From positions 192,625,479 to 192,689,478 of the forward strand of contig OZ005656.1 of NCBI GenBank assembly GCA_963930645.1: a DNA stretch of 64,000 nucleotides, in the 5' to 3' direction. The DNA comes from Salticus scenicus (Eukaryota > Arthropoda > Arachnida > Araneae > Salticidae). The position numbers and the translations under genes are program-made. Below the pieces are notes generated by a model. That model ran no database searches and was not told the DNA's origin. It saw only the letters and a list, made by a program, of their open reading frames with translations. Shown piece after piece: positions 32,626 to 43,439 of the stretch (positions are counted from its first letter, which is position 1; each line of letters begins with the position of its first letter).

Positions 32626-33493
32626 CAGAGCCTCCTTAAGTAGGTGCCTTCCACGCGCGGCGAATCCCAATGTTAAATTAGGCAACATTTAAAAAACAAA
32701 ATTAACTCTAGGTGACAGCACCTACGCAGAGCAACAATTTTCTTCTGTTTCATAGATAAGTTATATTTTTCATCTAAAAATCTAGCTATTAATTTCAATT
32801 TAAAGTCCAAAATTGTATTTTTTTTTTTTTTCTTTTAATTTGAAAAAATGATGTGAAAGTGCTTTATCGTAAATATTTTCAATAAAATATTCAAATATTT
32901 ATATTTAAAAAAGTATAGGGTTTAATTTTCTTCGAAAGTGGACAAGACCTATTTTAGCTTTTCCAACTAATTGAATTACAACGTATCAAATAAGTAACAC
33001 CTTTTTTTTTAATATATTATTAATTAAAAAACGAAATTTAAAATTAAATAAGCAAAAACATGGCATGTTTATCACGCGATTAAATTATTTTTTATATATT
33101 TATTCAATAAAAATTTCAAAATTCTTTTTAATTTAGATATCAGATGAAAGTTTCGTTTATATAAATTAAAATCTCTGAACTTTGAATGAGTTTCAGTTTA
33201 GAATGAATAATTTATAATGATAAATTATTAAAATCATGTCTTTTTTTTTTTGGTCATGTCCTTTACATTACATTTTTACCTTATTAGGTGTGAATTATTT
33301 TTCTTAAATCGAAAATTTTATATTATTTATAAGAAAAATAAACCAGCACATTAACGAGATAAGTTAATATTCAGTAATAAAAATTGAAGAAGAAAACAAT
33401 CTGTTGCCTAGTCCGTCACAAAAAATAAATAAATGAATAAACAACCATTAAGATTTAAATTTTTTTAATTAAGGATTTCTTGAGTAACCAAGT

Positions 33494-33524
<31 letters not shown>

Positions 33525-33529
33525 AGATT

Positions 33530-34130
33530 TTATTAGCTCCACCAGTTCCGAGAGGGTATGCTTTCGAAACTGATAGACATTTTCGAAATAAAGTTGTGTT
33601 ATATTTTCATGTTTTGAGGTCTGAAACGAAAAATAATGTTTTTAGCGGTTGGTCTGTGCGCGTCGGTTTGTCTATCTCGGATATACTTGGAAAATGCTGA
33701 AAGTGATAAGCACTTCGATATTTCATTTTGTGTTAGATGTTTTTCATATAAGACTAAATTTAAATGCACAATCTGATGTGCACATAGTTTATTGAAAACA
33801 TACAGGGCTATCCAAAATTAAGCTAAACGTTCTTTTCTGTAGAATGTAATTGACGGAAGTGCTTTTCTGCACTTTTTTTATGTCGGCGAATACTGTTGAA
33901 GAAGGAAAATTAATTTTTCGAACCTATAATGTAAACAAAGTATCTATTTTCAACTCAGGTTTTTGAATAAAGAAGTTTTTAGCGATTGATTTATATAAAT
34001 ATTTATTATCAGAATAACTTAAAAACAAACAAATGCAGGAAATTCACAATTGTATTTTAAAACTCGTATTAGGTTTCAATTTGAAAAATTTGATAAAGAT
34101 TGGCAAATTTAAGGACAAATTTATGACATC
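33530..34130. repeat. Helentron-like core fragment
   Basis: ATTTTCATGTTTTGAG (33604-33619), TAATGTTTTTAGCGGTTGGT + CTGTG and GTTTGTCTATCTCGGATAT repeat the layout of 8760-8880. A later block (ATGTGCACATAGTT, ATACAGGGCTATC) matches 51440-51500. Confidence 0.6.
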
Positions 34131-34500
34131 CTTGAAATATTTTTACTTCCATTACCCTACTACCGTAGGTAATGAAAATATTGTGTTCGGTCCAAAAATT
34201 CGATATCGAGTTTTCCCCTGATTTATATTTTTAAGGTCTCATGAGTCCAAAAAAAGTAGTTTTTGGCAATTAGCCAGTATATGTGTATGGATGTGGGGAA
34301 TTTTCTGACTATTATATCTCCGAAATTAATGGAAATGGAATTGCGAAACTTCAGAATTGAGGCAGGTCTGGTGTACAGATGAATTTCCCAAATTTTGGTG
34401 AAAATTGGAAAACTGGAAGTGGGACCGTAAGCCCTTATCTCAAAAACAGCTCCAACGATTTTCTTCAAAGTTCCTATATAAACACTCTATTAGTTGCCCT
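34130..34500 (-). mobile_element. ACTTCCATTACC-family Helentron-like fragment
   Basis: Reverse-strand copy of the end of 12779-13817: the hairpin TACTTCCATTACC...GGTAATGAAAATA (about 34139-34177), then TTCGATATCGAGTTTTC, CCAAAAAAAGTAGTTTTTGG, a microsatellite-like patch, AATTTTGGTGAAAATTG and GTGGGACCGTAAGC. Sequences on either side (33945-34129 and 34505-34700) resemble each other, so the fragment lies between duplicated flanks. Confidence 0.68.
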
Positions 34501-34699
34501 TTTGAATATTATCATGTTTTGAGGCTCCCTGGACCTAAATATGAAAGTCCAGCTTTTAACGATTGATCTACGTATATCTATATTTGTCATCAGAATATCT
34601 TAAAAACAAGTAAATGCAGGAAATTTACATTTGATATTTTAAAATTCGTATAAGGTTTCAATCTAAAAAATTTGATCAAGATTGGTAAGTTTAAAAGCA

Positions 34700-34924
34700 A
34701 AATAATTATGTGATTTTTTAAACTGTGGGGTAGAAGGGAAAATGGTAAAATAGGTCATTTTTAAGTTTTTCTGTACATTTTCCCTTTTATGATTGAATTC
34801 CAATTTCTATTTCAGAAAATCAAGTCATCTTTCTGTTATATCTGATACTTTTTCAAATCATTACTCATGATATTTAATTTTTACATGAATTTTTAATTTC
34901 ATATTCCATTTGTGTGGTAAAAGG
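34700..34924. mobile_element. piggyBac-type MITE, partial copy
   Basis: Matches 3460-3685 (AAACTGTGGGGTA, GGGAAAATGGTAAAAT, AATCAAGTCATCTTTCT). The right end GGTAAAAGG is flanked by TTAA (34925-34928). The left end is missing. Confidence 0.6.
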
Positions 34925-35128
34925 TTAATAAAAGTAATGTTTTGAATCTTAAAACTTCATATTTTTAAAAAGAACAAAAGTAGAAATAAAAATTTTCTAT
35001 TTTTTCTTTTCAAGATTCCCAACACTTTTGTTTCGATTTAACTGAAATAATCAAATTTTTATACGCATTTACACAAGTCTTTAAAAAACAGTGGTATTAA
35101 AAAAATATAAATCAATTTTGTTCCTATG

Positions 35129-35198
35129 TTGGAGTATTTTATAGTTTTATTCATAAGTTATTAATGTAATTTATGAATAAAACTATAAAATACTCCAA
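35129..35198. repeat. Perfect ~28-bp-arm hairpin
   Basis: TTGGAGTATTTTATAGTTTT... and its exact complement enclose about 14 bp of AT-rich loop. Transcription through it would yield a long stem; the origin is unknown. Confidence 0.75.
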
Positions 35199-35609
35199 TA
35201 TAGAGTTACTTCAAAGTAACTAAGAACAAGTTATTTTTCTGTATTCCTACATCAATAAATAAAAATTTCATTTCATTTTTTAATAAGCATAACTATTTTA
35301 TTTGTTAAATCTAACTTACTAACAGAGGTGTCAACCCTTTGAATTTTTATATCATAATTTCTTTTAAATTTATCTTCGTCTTAATCACAGAATAAACGAT
35401 AATAAATAAAAATAATGTTTTTTGTGAAAAATATTATTGATATTCAAAAATCCGGAGGGTTGGTAATTTTGCATTAATTATTTATGCAGTTTACATACCT
35501 TGCCTTGACATTTTTTACGCTGAATTGCATTGCTTGGTATTTCGTGAAAACTTATATTTTCACGGCGACTGTCCGATTTACAAAATGGAACGACGCAATA
35601 CACCATATT

Positions 35610-35610
35610 A

Positions 35611-35646
<36 letters not shown>
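35610..35646. repeat. Long poly-A tract
   Basis: An uninterrupted run of about 36 A. Similar runs of 20-35 A or T occur at about 3830, 21278, 21561, 37550 and 39514. Confidence 0.9.
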
Positions 35647-35651
<5 letters not shown>

Positions 35652-35969
35652 ACATTTGTTAAATTAATAAAACATAAACCATAAAGAACTCAATTGAATC
35701 GCGGGAAATAAACAGAACTTTACGTACGGTATCAAGCGCCATCTACTGGCTATGTTCTTCTTGTACTGTTGCCAAGTTTCCGAGCGACACGCTAGGCATC
35801 TACTTAAGGAGGCTCTGGATACTCGTATAAGTTATAAAAGAAATTTCTGGGGACTTTGTTGCAATTTTGAATTAAATTTGTGGTTGAACCATGCAACCAC
35901 CGCTTCTGAGAGGGTTAATGGGTAGCCTAAATTTAGTATAAAAATTCATAGCTTTATGCAAAGGCATGA

Positions 35970-36291
35970 CATAGCCTCCTAAACTTGTTGCCTGTCGCGT
36001 AGCTCGAATACTAGGCAATAGTTGATGCGGTAGATAGCGCCCCCTGGTACATATTGCGCGACTTTTTTATTCATTAGCCACCAAAAAGTTTTAAAAGTGG
36101 GATATGATGTACATAAAAGACGAATAGAATCGAAGAAGCGTCGATTTTATATACCATGTATCACTTCTTTAAATTATTGGTGGGAGTTGAATAACAAAGT
36201 CCTATAATCTGTACTAGGTGGCGCTGTCTACCGCTTCAACTGTTGCCTAGTTTCCAAGCTACGCGACAGGCATCTAGTTAAGGAGGCTATG
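35970..36291. mobile_element. Palindromic MITE, CATAGCCTCCTAAAC ends
   Basis: Left arm CATAGCCTCC, GCCTGTCGCGTAGCT, GTAGATAGCGCC and right arm GGCGCTGTCTACC, AGCTACGCGACAGGC, GGAGGCTATG are inverted. Flanking GGCATGA occurs on both sides. Its centre (about 36050-36216) is a second palindrome of the TTGCGCGACTTTTTTATT type seen at 2821, suggesting an insertion at the exact symmetry centre or a two-layered palindrome. Confidence 0.7.
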
Positions 36292-36390
36292 GGCATGATC
36301 AACAATACCAAGATTACCAGTTATATTATATCTATGAAAGGTGTCAACATTTTCTTTTTATATTTAGGGTCATTACAATAACGTGCTCAT

Positions 36391-36598
36391 ACTTGCCAAC
36401 CATCTCATTATGAACCGTACAATTTTTAGTACCCGCCTTTTTTTTTCACACCATTAATTTTTTACAATAATATTAGTCTTATTTAATCCTAACAACATTT
36501 GGAGAGAATAACTGTAAAAACATAGTATTGTGAGAAAAGGGGCGTTATTTCAGGGGGCGTTAACAATTGTACGGTTATTAATGAGATGGTTGTCAAGT
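36391..36598. mobile_element. Palindromic MITE with CACACCA arms, copy B
   Basis: ACTTGCCAACCATCTCATTA, GAACCGTACAATTTTTAGTA, CCCGCC and TCACACCATTAA on the left, complemented on the right by ...GGGGCGTT, CAATTGTACGGTTATTAATG and GAGATGGTTGTCAAGT. Inverted relative to copy A at 3990. Confidence 0.78.
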
Positions 36599-36629
36599 AT
36601 GCGGTACTATATTTGAAGAAGGTATAATT

Positions 36630-36827
36630 AGACCTGCTAACTATGCTAGTTTATCCGTAATGGTATTACACCCCGCCTTTTTTCACACCAGAATAGTTGT
36701 AGAGTAATATTCAGCAATATGTTCTCACGATTAAATAAGAAGACTATTGCTCTACAACTATTCTGGTGTGAAAAAAAAACGCGGGGCTTAATGCCATTAC
36801 GGATAAACTAGCATAGTTAGCAGGTCT
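36630..36827. mobile_element. Palindromic MITE, AGACCTGCTAACTATGC ends
   Basis: The arms are nearly perfect for over 60 bp (AGACCTGCTAACTATGCTAG, CACCCCGCC, TCACACCAGAATAGTTGTAG and complements). Duplications GTATAATT/ATATAATT (7 of 8) flank it. Confidence 0.82.
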
Positions 36828-37547
36828 ATATAATTTTAGAAAAAATGTTTTACTAAAAAATACGTCAATCTAAAGTGATAGGGTATTTAAAAGTTTGTGG
36901 ATATATATGCATTTAAGGGAGAATACATTATGGTTATTATTATTAATAATATTCTGAAATTAAGTACGCGAAAGACCCCAGTGTCCACCACCTCTAAAAT
37001 TTGCAACAGCGTTCGTAAACCTCACAAAATGCATGTTAAACGTTAATTAACATCCATGAATATGAATCCGCACGTGCTAGATACCCTTGGACAGGAGAGA
37101 ATGTAGCTAGGATGAGGAATAAAAATCCTATCTTTCGTTTACAGTGCCACTCAAAAGATTTCTGACGTATTAGTGCTATGTTTGGGAAAGGTTCAAATGC
37201 ATTTGAAGTTATGTCAGAATTTTTTTTTTCTTTTTTGGTGCACTAAATTTAAGTGTACTGTTCAATGCATATAAAATTTGCAGATAATATACAGGGATAT
37301 TAAAAATTAGTTGAATAAGTTTAATCATGGGACGTAAATACACTACATTCTTAGCTTTTAAAAATGTTTCATATATTTTTAATAATAACACACGAAAATT
37401 ATTTCTAAAAATTTCAAATTAAAATTAGTGTTTTATTATCATTATTATTATTTTACAGTTTTTTCTTTTACAAAAGTGACTTTACAACTTTTTAAAATTC
37501 TATCGATTCCATATTACACAAATTCTCTTAAACAGAAATAATATAAG

Positions 37548-37585
<38 letters not shown>

Positions 37586-38232
37586 TTTTTTTTCTTTTAA
37601 TTTCCAACTAAATTAACATAAAAATAATACCTATTTATTATTATTATTATTTATGTATATATTTTGAACTTTTTTACGGCAATACAGCAAATTATAAATA
37701 TCCCAAAGAATCGACTCTTTGTAAAAAATGACATACTTAAAATAATATCACTATAATCTATTTGGAGAATATTATATTATCACTATATAAAGGCACATAA
37801 TAAACCAAAAATCTATTAATTAAAAGGAAACTATTTAATAGCGTAACGCAAGAGAATTTATATTGCAGAAAAGTAATACGTATTTAAACTCTGGAAGCAA
37901 GAAAATTTCTTTTAAAAGCAATTCAGATTCATAATTATATACTTTAGAAAAAAGAACCTTTCTGCTGACACAAATATACGAATAAAAATAAAATTTTGTC
38001 TGTGTAACGTAATTATTATATGAAATATGTATCGGATACTTTAGTCTCATGAAATGTTATATAATACTCTTTAAAGGTGTACCTCGCAGTTTAGAGGATT
38101 AATTATTCAGATGAAACTCTAAATGCGTGTGTTGAACTTAGAATATAAATGGTTTAACGACCCTTCTTGACACACCTTATTTATAATGACAAGATAAGCT
38201 CAAATTTATATCTATTTAAAACGCATTGTAAT
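36828..38232. other. AT-rich sequence, no gene seen
   Basis: Contains a poly-A tract (about 37550-37583) and AT runs. No coding pattern is recognised. Confidence 0.5.
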
Positions 38233-38520
38233 CAGAGCCTGATTAAGGGGGAAGCACACATTATCTCAGCTCTCACCGGAATATTTTTACAATTATTTTT
38301 TACTTGATGTTATAGAAATTCTACGCTTTGACGAGGAAATACTTTTTTATAAAAAATGAACGGTGTAAAACAAACCAATTTACTCACCGTTATTAGACAC
38401 CAGAATTCTTTTAAAATAATTTTTAATTAGAATTTTCTGTTTATTATAGGAGGAAAGTATTTGTTAAAAAATAACGATGAAAGTATAAATAATGTGTGCT
38501 TCCCCCTTAATCAGGCTCTG
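38233..38520. mobile_element. hAT MITE copy 6
   Basis: Ends CAGAGCCTGATTAAGGGGGA and CCCTTAATCAGGCTCTG with perfect duplications ATTGTAAT (38225-38232, 38521-38528). Confidence 0.93.
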
Positions 38521-39116
38521 ATTGTAATTTCTAGGGAATTGTTAGAATGATCATTAAATTGATCGAAGGAAAAAGAATATGAATGTCGTAAAATATTTAA
38601 AATGATAAAAATTTCTCTCTCTCTCTATATATATACACACAGAGAGAGAGATACATAGATGAATGTATGTATATACAGGGGAAGTACACTCCGCCCCTTT
38701 TTCAAGACATTTTGAGGGATGAGAAATTTTCAAATTTATTACCACTACTATTTTTATAGAATAAAATCTATCCTGTATAATCATGGTATACATTATTAGA
38801 AACGTAACGAAAAAATGATTACCCGCATGTATTCGTTACTTTCAAACTTACTACCTGTTACTAAGTATTCGTTACTCGTTGCTACACACACTGTAAAAAA
38901 ATAACTATTACCAGCTGCAAGAAAAGTATAAAAATTAATGTACCGTAATTTAGTGTATATCAGCCGCGCTGGTTGATAAGCCGCAGCTTATTAAAATATT
39001 ACGAAAAAAATCTCTACTCTTTCATAAACCGCACCGAAAGGTAAACCGCGGCTTATACAAGCATTGTTACGATGATGTAACAGATAAATAAGAAAACAAG
39101 ACAGCAGTCTTCTGGC
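38521..39116. other. No gene; AAGCCGC-motif patch
   Basis: GTACCGTAATTTAG then TTGATAAGCCGCAGCTTATT, AAACCGCACCG and AAACCGCGGCTTA (38940-39060) look like the end of a DNA transposon rich in AAGCCGC motifs. A similar GGTAGATAAGCCGCAG lies at about 39690. Confidence 0.45.
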
Positions 39117-39509
39117 ATCGACATAAGTTAATAAAAATAATTAATTATTAATTATCAACGAAAATAATAAATTATTTAAAAAAATAATTCTGTATAAAGA
39201 AAAAATTCAAACTATACCATTATGCAGATGTAATGCAACAAATACGAGAAACAAGGGTACAAGATGGCAGAATCCGGGCGTATATGCAAAGTCATAAACA
39301 TAATTAATAATTAATTATAAATAAAAGTAATAAATTATTTTAAAAGAATGTATAAAGAAAAAATTAAATCAAAGCCAGTATGCAAATATAGTGAAAAAAA
39401 AATCTAAAATGATGGAACAAGATGGCGAATTCCAGACTTATATGCAAATTAATCAAAATAAGAGATTATTAGTTATAAATAAAAATAATAAAGTGTTACA
39501 ATAATTCTG

Positions 39510-39515
<6 letters not shown>
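39117..39515. repeat. Tandem ~160-bp repeat, about 2.5 copies
   Basis: ATAATAAATTATTT-type blocks at about 39160, 39325 and 39483, AAAGAAAAAATT at 39197 and 39355, and ACAAGATGGC at about 39259 and 39417 give a period of about 160 bp. The third unit runs into a poly-A tract. Confidence 0.6.
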
Positions 39516-39548
<33 letters not shown>

Positions 39549-40564
39549 ATACCTGTATGTAAATGCGGGCAAAAAAGGGAGGATATTTGAGAAACTTACG
39601 AATACTAAACTTCCGTTTTCTGGGGAGATCGGCAGTTTCAAGAAATATGGCCGACGGAATTTGACATTATCATTAGATAGTTTGTACTGGTAGATAAGCC
39701 GCAGTACCCCAAAAAATCAATGCTATTTTTAAAAGATAGATAGCAGGTAGGTACTTTTGTATATATATAGGATATATATATACATATATATATATATACC
39801 CTTATTTTAATCAAATGTGTATACAATTGTAAGAGAAGGGTTAAAGTTTATTTTTCAATATTCACATATAAAGGCTATATATACTTATCTGTCAGTCTAC
39901 CAGTCTTAGATGTGTGTGTCATATAATTTTAGCAGTTTTTCTGATTCAATAATTTAGTGAATGAATCAACCTAGAAAGAAAAGTCGTGTTTCTACTTGAT
40001 ACATACTGGAATCATACTAATACTATTTAAAGTGAGAAATCTGGGAGTAGAATTAGTTTCCCATTTCTCTTTTAAAATGTGAACATTTCCAATTGTTTGC
40101 AGAATTGAGTGACATGGGTTCCATGGATAATGCAAATTGCAGAAATTGCCAAAAGGCTAAAATTGAGGGTAAATAAAATAAAATATTCTAGCTTAAAAAC
40201 GTAATCGTGTTTGAATGTAAATCGGGTACAGTCGATCATTTTATACTGACCATCCACTTTTGTATAAACTTTATATGAGCATGTTAAAGCATATTAAAAT
40301 AAAGCACTTTTCCATTTCAGTGTTTTAAAAAAAATTAAAATGTAAATACTTTTGTATTGAACAAACCCCTACCACCCAGTATAAAAGCTTGAATGCCCAC
40401 AAGGGACAGAATTGACTACAACTGATACAAATAATGAAAATATGTACGTTGTTGTGAAAATGTATTTTATATATCATATACATTGTAAAAAACAAAACCA
40501 AATGCACGTAGGATGATCTCAAGTTAATTATAAGCTAATTTATTCCCTAAATTAAGCAGTGCTG
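39516..40564. other. Simple repeats and AT-rich sequence, no gene
   Basis: Poly-A tract (about 39514-39547) and TA-rich runs (about 39760-39800). Nothing else is supportable. Confidence 0.5.
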
Positions 40565-40762
40565 CAGACATGCCAACATTTTAAATTTATTCCGGAGCAT
40601 TGTAAATAGCCACCTTATGACACATTGCTTTACTTGTAGTGAAATTTTCTCCATTATGTAATTTGGATTAAATAACAATAAAAATACCCTTCAAAAAAAG
40701 TGGTGTAAAAAAAGTGAATATTAAAAATGCTCTGGAAGTAAATTAAAATGTTAGCAGGTCTA
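40565..40762. mobile_element. Palindromic MITE, degraded
   Basis: CAGACATGCCAACATTTTAA + TTTATTCCGGAGCATT on the left and AATGCTCTGGAAGTAAATTA + AAATGTTAGCAGGTCT on the right; the GC blocks are weaker than in other copies. Relative of 11658 and 36630. Confidence 0.72.
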
Positions 40763-40974
40763 TTAGTGTACTGTACAAAAATAAAACAAAAGCAACATAC
40801 TTATTTACATTTGTTTTCAACTTTGGTTCAGACGATCCGTTTGCAGATCATTGGGAGTTTATTGTAACATATGGTCATGCAACATTAAAATCGAACACGT
40901 TTACACAAGTCAATTGAAAATATGTAGGGCATTAAGAACAAAACTGAATAAAAATCTTAAAACGCAGTGAACTC

Positions 40975-41122
40975 AAAACAGTTGTTTTGGATTGGAAAAA
41001 TACATGGCCCTTCATCAGGCGAATAAAGAAGACACAAGTGCTGCTATCGAAATGACAGCACTCGTGCATAATTTGTTTGTCTGACGGAAGGTCATGCGTT
41101 ATTTTGATCCAAAACAGTTGTT
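40975..41122. repeat. Inverted repeat with CTGATGAAGG motif
   Basis: Arms of about 65 bp (AACAGTTGTTTTGGATTGG... and ...TTTTGATCCAAAACAGTTGTT) contain TTCATCAGGCGAA on the left (CTGATGA on the minus strand, 41012-41018) and GTCTGACGGAAGG on the right. It resembles 5756-5977 and 41811-41947. Confidence 0.65.
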
Positions 41123-41810
41123 ACTTTCTTGCATTTTATGGTGTTTATTTAAATTAAAATTGCTAGTATTTTTCACTGCATAATACAGTACAGTTGTAAC
41201 AGGCATTGTAACATTAAGTAGTACTTTCTGTACTAAAAATTGCCATGATTCAATGTTTTAATTATAGTTTTACTGATTTATAAACACCTAGTTCATTTTT
41301 CAATTTCTTTTGTACTAAGCCAAAAGTAAAGACATCCTTTCAGTACCAGCAGACATTGCTTTTGCTGTGGATAAATATTCAGTGTAATTTATTGAAACTG
41401 AGTTTTTGGACTTCATAGTACTATTTTCATATAAGAAAATTATAAATTTTATTTATGTCACTGAAATATATATCCAAAATATAGTATGATAGTTTTTCAA
41501 AAAAAATAAGAAGAAACAAGAAAAATTTTTAATTTTACAAATAACACTTTAGTAACAGAATATATTAAGACTATTCTATTAACTATAAATTTATTTTCTA
41601 AGTACTAATGGTGCAAACAGGTATAGATATAGTCATAGGAGATTATCCCTCCCCTAGAATTTCAAAATTCATTTAAATTATCTATATTTCTCAGTTAAAA
41701 AAAGAAAAAAAAAAAAAAAGGGAGAAACATTAACTATAAAAAGCATCACAGAAGTGGCATTTAAGAGTGATAAGCACAAAACTTTGAATAAACACTATAA
41801 ATTGCTAGTA

Positions 41811-41947
41811 CATGCAACAATTCTTTCGGGCCAAAAGAAGATAACCCTTCGTCAGGCAAATGAAGTAGGAATGAGTGCTGCACATGCCTACTTTGTTCGC
41901 CTGATGAAAGGCCCTGTCTTCTTGCAATCTGAAACAATTGTTGCATG
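41811..41947. repeat. Inverted repeat with hammerhead-like boxes
   Basis: Arms CATGCAACAATTCTTTCGGG... and ...CTGAAACAATTGTTGCATG. The right arm has CTGATGA (41901-41907) and GAAAC (41931-41935); the left arm, on the minus strand, has CTGACGA and CCGAAAG. Both arms keep the two box types though the sequence between has diverged. Confidence 0.65.
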
Positions 41948-41979
41948 TTTTATGAAAGACGATTAATATAAGCATTGGA

Positions 41980-42318
41980 TGTGCGTAAAATTGTCCTACA
42001 AGTATCTAAACATGACATTAATATAATGACTAAAGTCATTTTAGCCAATCCCTTATCTGTCCCAGAATCATCCTAAAAGTGTCAAAATATGATACCTGGA
42101 GGATGAGCAGAAGAATTTCATTTCTATACAATTTACTCTGTCCCAAAAGTGTATTAAAATCATCCTGAAAATGACATCCTTAGGACAAGCAGTGGACCGA
42201 CATTCTGATAACCACTGGATGTCCTCTGATAGAAATCAGGATTTTACAGGATGTCCAGAGGATGCCGTATTATCCCGTATATGATATTTTCTGGACATCC
42301 TCAGGATGTCATTGTGTT
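41980..42318. repeat. GGATGTC/CATCCT-dense element end
   Basis: At least ten degenerate copies of ATCCT or AGGATG-type words, some as palindromes (GGATGTCCAGAGGATG, TGGACATCCTCAGGATGTC), occur in ~340 bp, ending in TGTTGTGTGGG. Dense subterminal motifs are usual at transposon ends; the superfamily is unknown. Confidence 0.5.
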
Positions 42319-42324
42319 GTGTGG

Positions 42325-42344
42325 GATATATATATATATATTTA

Positions 42345-42375
<31 letters not shown>

Positions 42376-42421
42376 TTTTTGTATATATATTTTGTATATA
42401 TATATATATATATATATCTGC
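42325..42421. repeat. TA microsatellite with T-run
   Basis: Mostly TA repeats over about 95 bp with an internal T-run. Confidence 0.9.
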
Positions 42422-42424
42422 ATC

Positions 42425-42575
42425 TGTACGATTTAAAACAAAATCTTTAAGATGTATTTTTCCAGAAATATTTTCGAAACCATTATTGTTAAAAACAATC
42501 AAATCATCAATATACCTGAAGAAAGTAATTTCTCTTTCACCCCTACACTGACACACTGAGGGGTCCCCCTGATGA
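42425..42575 (-). pseudogene. Penelope-like reverse transcriptase fragment
   Basis: On the minus strand a short frame reads EREITFFRYIDDLIVFNNNG followed by FENI. RYIDDL(L/I)V-NN is a reverse transcriptase active-site pattern of Penelope-like and related elements. Only about 40 residues survive; the frame then runs into the TA microsatellite. Upstream, on the plus strand, CCCCCTGATGAAGACC (CTGATGA at 42569-42575) echoes the boxes in the inverted repeats at 41811 and 40975, which lie within 2 kb. The family assignment rests on the motif alone. Confidence 0.55.
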
Positions 42576-42631
42576 AGACCTCTATCTTTTTTGGGGTTTC
42601 ATTTCATTCATTTGTTTATTTATTCCTATAT

Positions 42632-42665
42632 ATATATGTGTGTGTGTGTGTGCGCGTGTGTGTTT
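42632..42665. repeat. TG microsatellite
   Basis: TATATA followed by TGTGTG repeats with a CGCG interruption. Confidence 0.85.
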
Positions 42666-42779
42666 GGTTGTACTAGTGGGGTGATTTGTGTACATTAAAA
42701 AAAAAAAAAAAACTCGCACAAATGTTAAGTAGGTATTACATTTTGTTTTTGACTTAAATGCTACAATCTAAGAAGTTTC

Positions 42780-43150
42780 AACAAAATTCGAAGAATTAAC
42801 CGTTAAATTATACGGCAAGCTCTATTCTTCGAGAGAAAAAAATCCAATACCGGTATTTGAAACAAATTGCTACAAAACCTGGAGAGTTGACCATTTATAA
42901 AAGGCCACTTCCATTCTGTGAGGAAAAAAATCATTAAAGCTTTACGGGCAAGACTTGCAGCCAGCGACTGGACCTTTTTTTGCCAACCACTGATCGTAAT
43001 TAGTTTCTTTTTAAAACATTGAACACGTATTTAAAACAAAGTGCTGTAAAATTCAAAGTATCAACCGCTTATTAATGGTTACTTTCCTTCTCCGAGAGTA
43101 AGTCATGACAGCTTTACGGGCATAACTTTATTTTTACGATTAATAACTGG
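42780..43150. repeat. Diverged short tandem units
   Basis: Three related blocks: AAAATTCGAAGAATTAACCG, ACCTGGAGAGTTGACCA and AAAATTCAAAGTATCAACCG; two are followed by AGCTTTACGGGCA (about 42935 and 43115). Weak, old duplication. Confidence 0.4.
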
Positions 43151-43439
43151 AAAATGTATTAACGGTCTCTGACTGAAAAAAGTGTTCAAATTTTCAGTGT
43201 TATTAAACAAATTTGATTAAACCTTTGTTTAAATATTTAAAACGGCTAATCTTAATGGTTGTTTTTAAACATACTTTACAATTAATAAGAAGCAGGAATT
43301 TAAAACATACATGTTGCATTGTTGTTAAAATATTTAATGTGAAATATTAAGACCTAAAATACAATATTAAGAAATAATGTCCCTCAAAGCCACTTACATC
43401 AGTAAGACATTTATAAACACGCATAAAAGTTTAAAAAGA

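Larger units (their letters stand above)
32626..35817. mobile_element. 3.2-kb composite bounded by CAGAGCCTCCTTAAGTAG ends
   Basis: CAGAGCCTCCTTAAGTAGGT at the left and its inverse ATCTACTTAAGGAGGCTCTG at the right match over ~24 bp, and AGGCAACA/TTGCCAAG occur further in. Flanks GTTACTC and GATACTC match at 6 of 7. The right arm also matches the right arm of the small MITE at 35970-36291, so this may be an element of the same hAT-like family, or two separate ends. Inside are Helentron-like and piggyBac-like fragments; no transposase is visible. Confidence 0.5.

Noticed and set aside
42236..42556. Open frames with long IYIYIY runs on both strands
   Set aside because: Translations of the TA microsatellite; only the minus-strand RT-like part beyond 42425 is kept.
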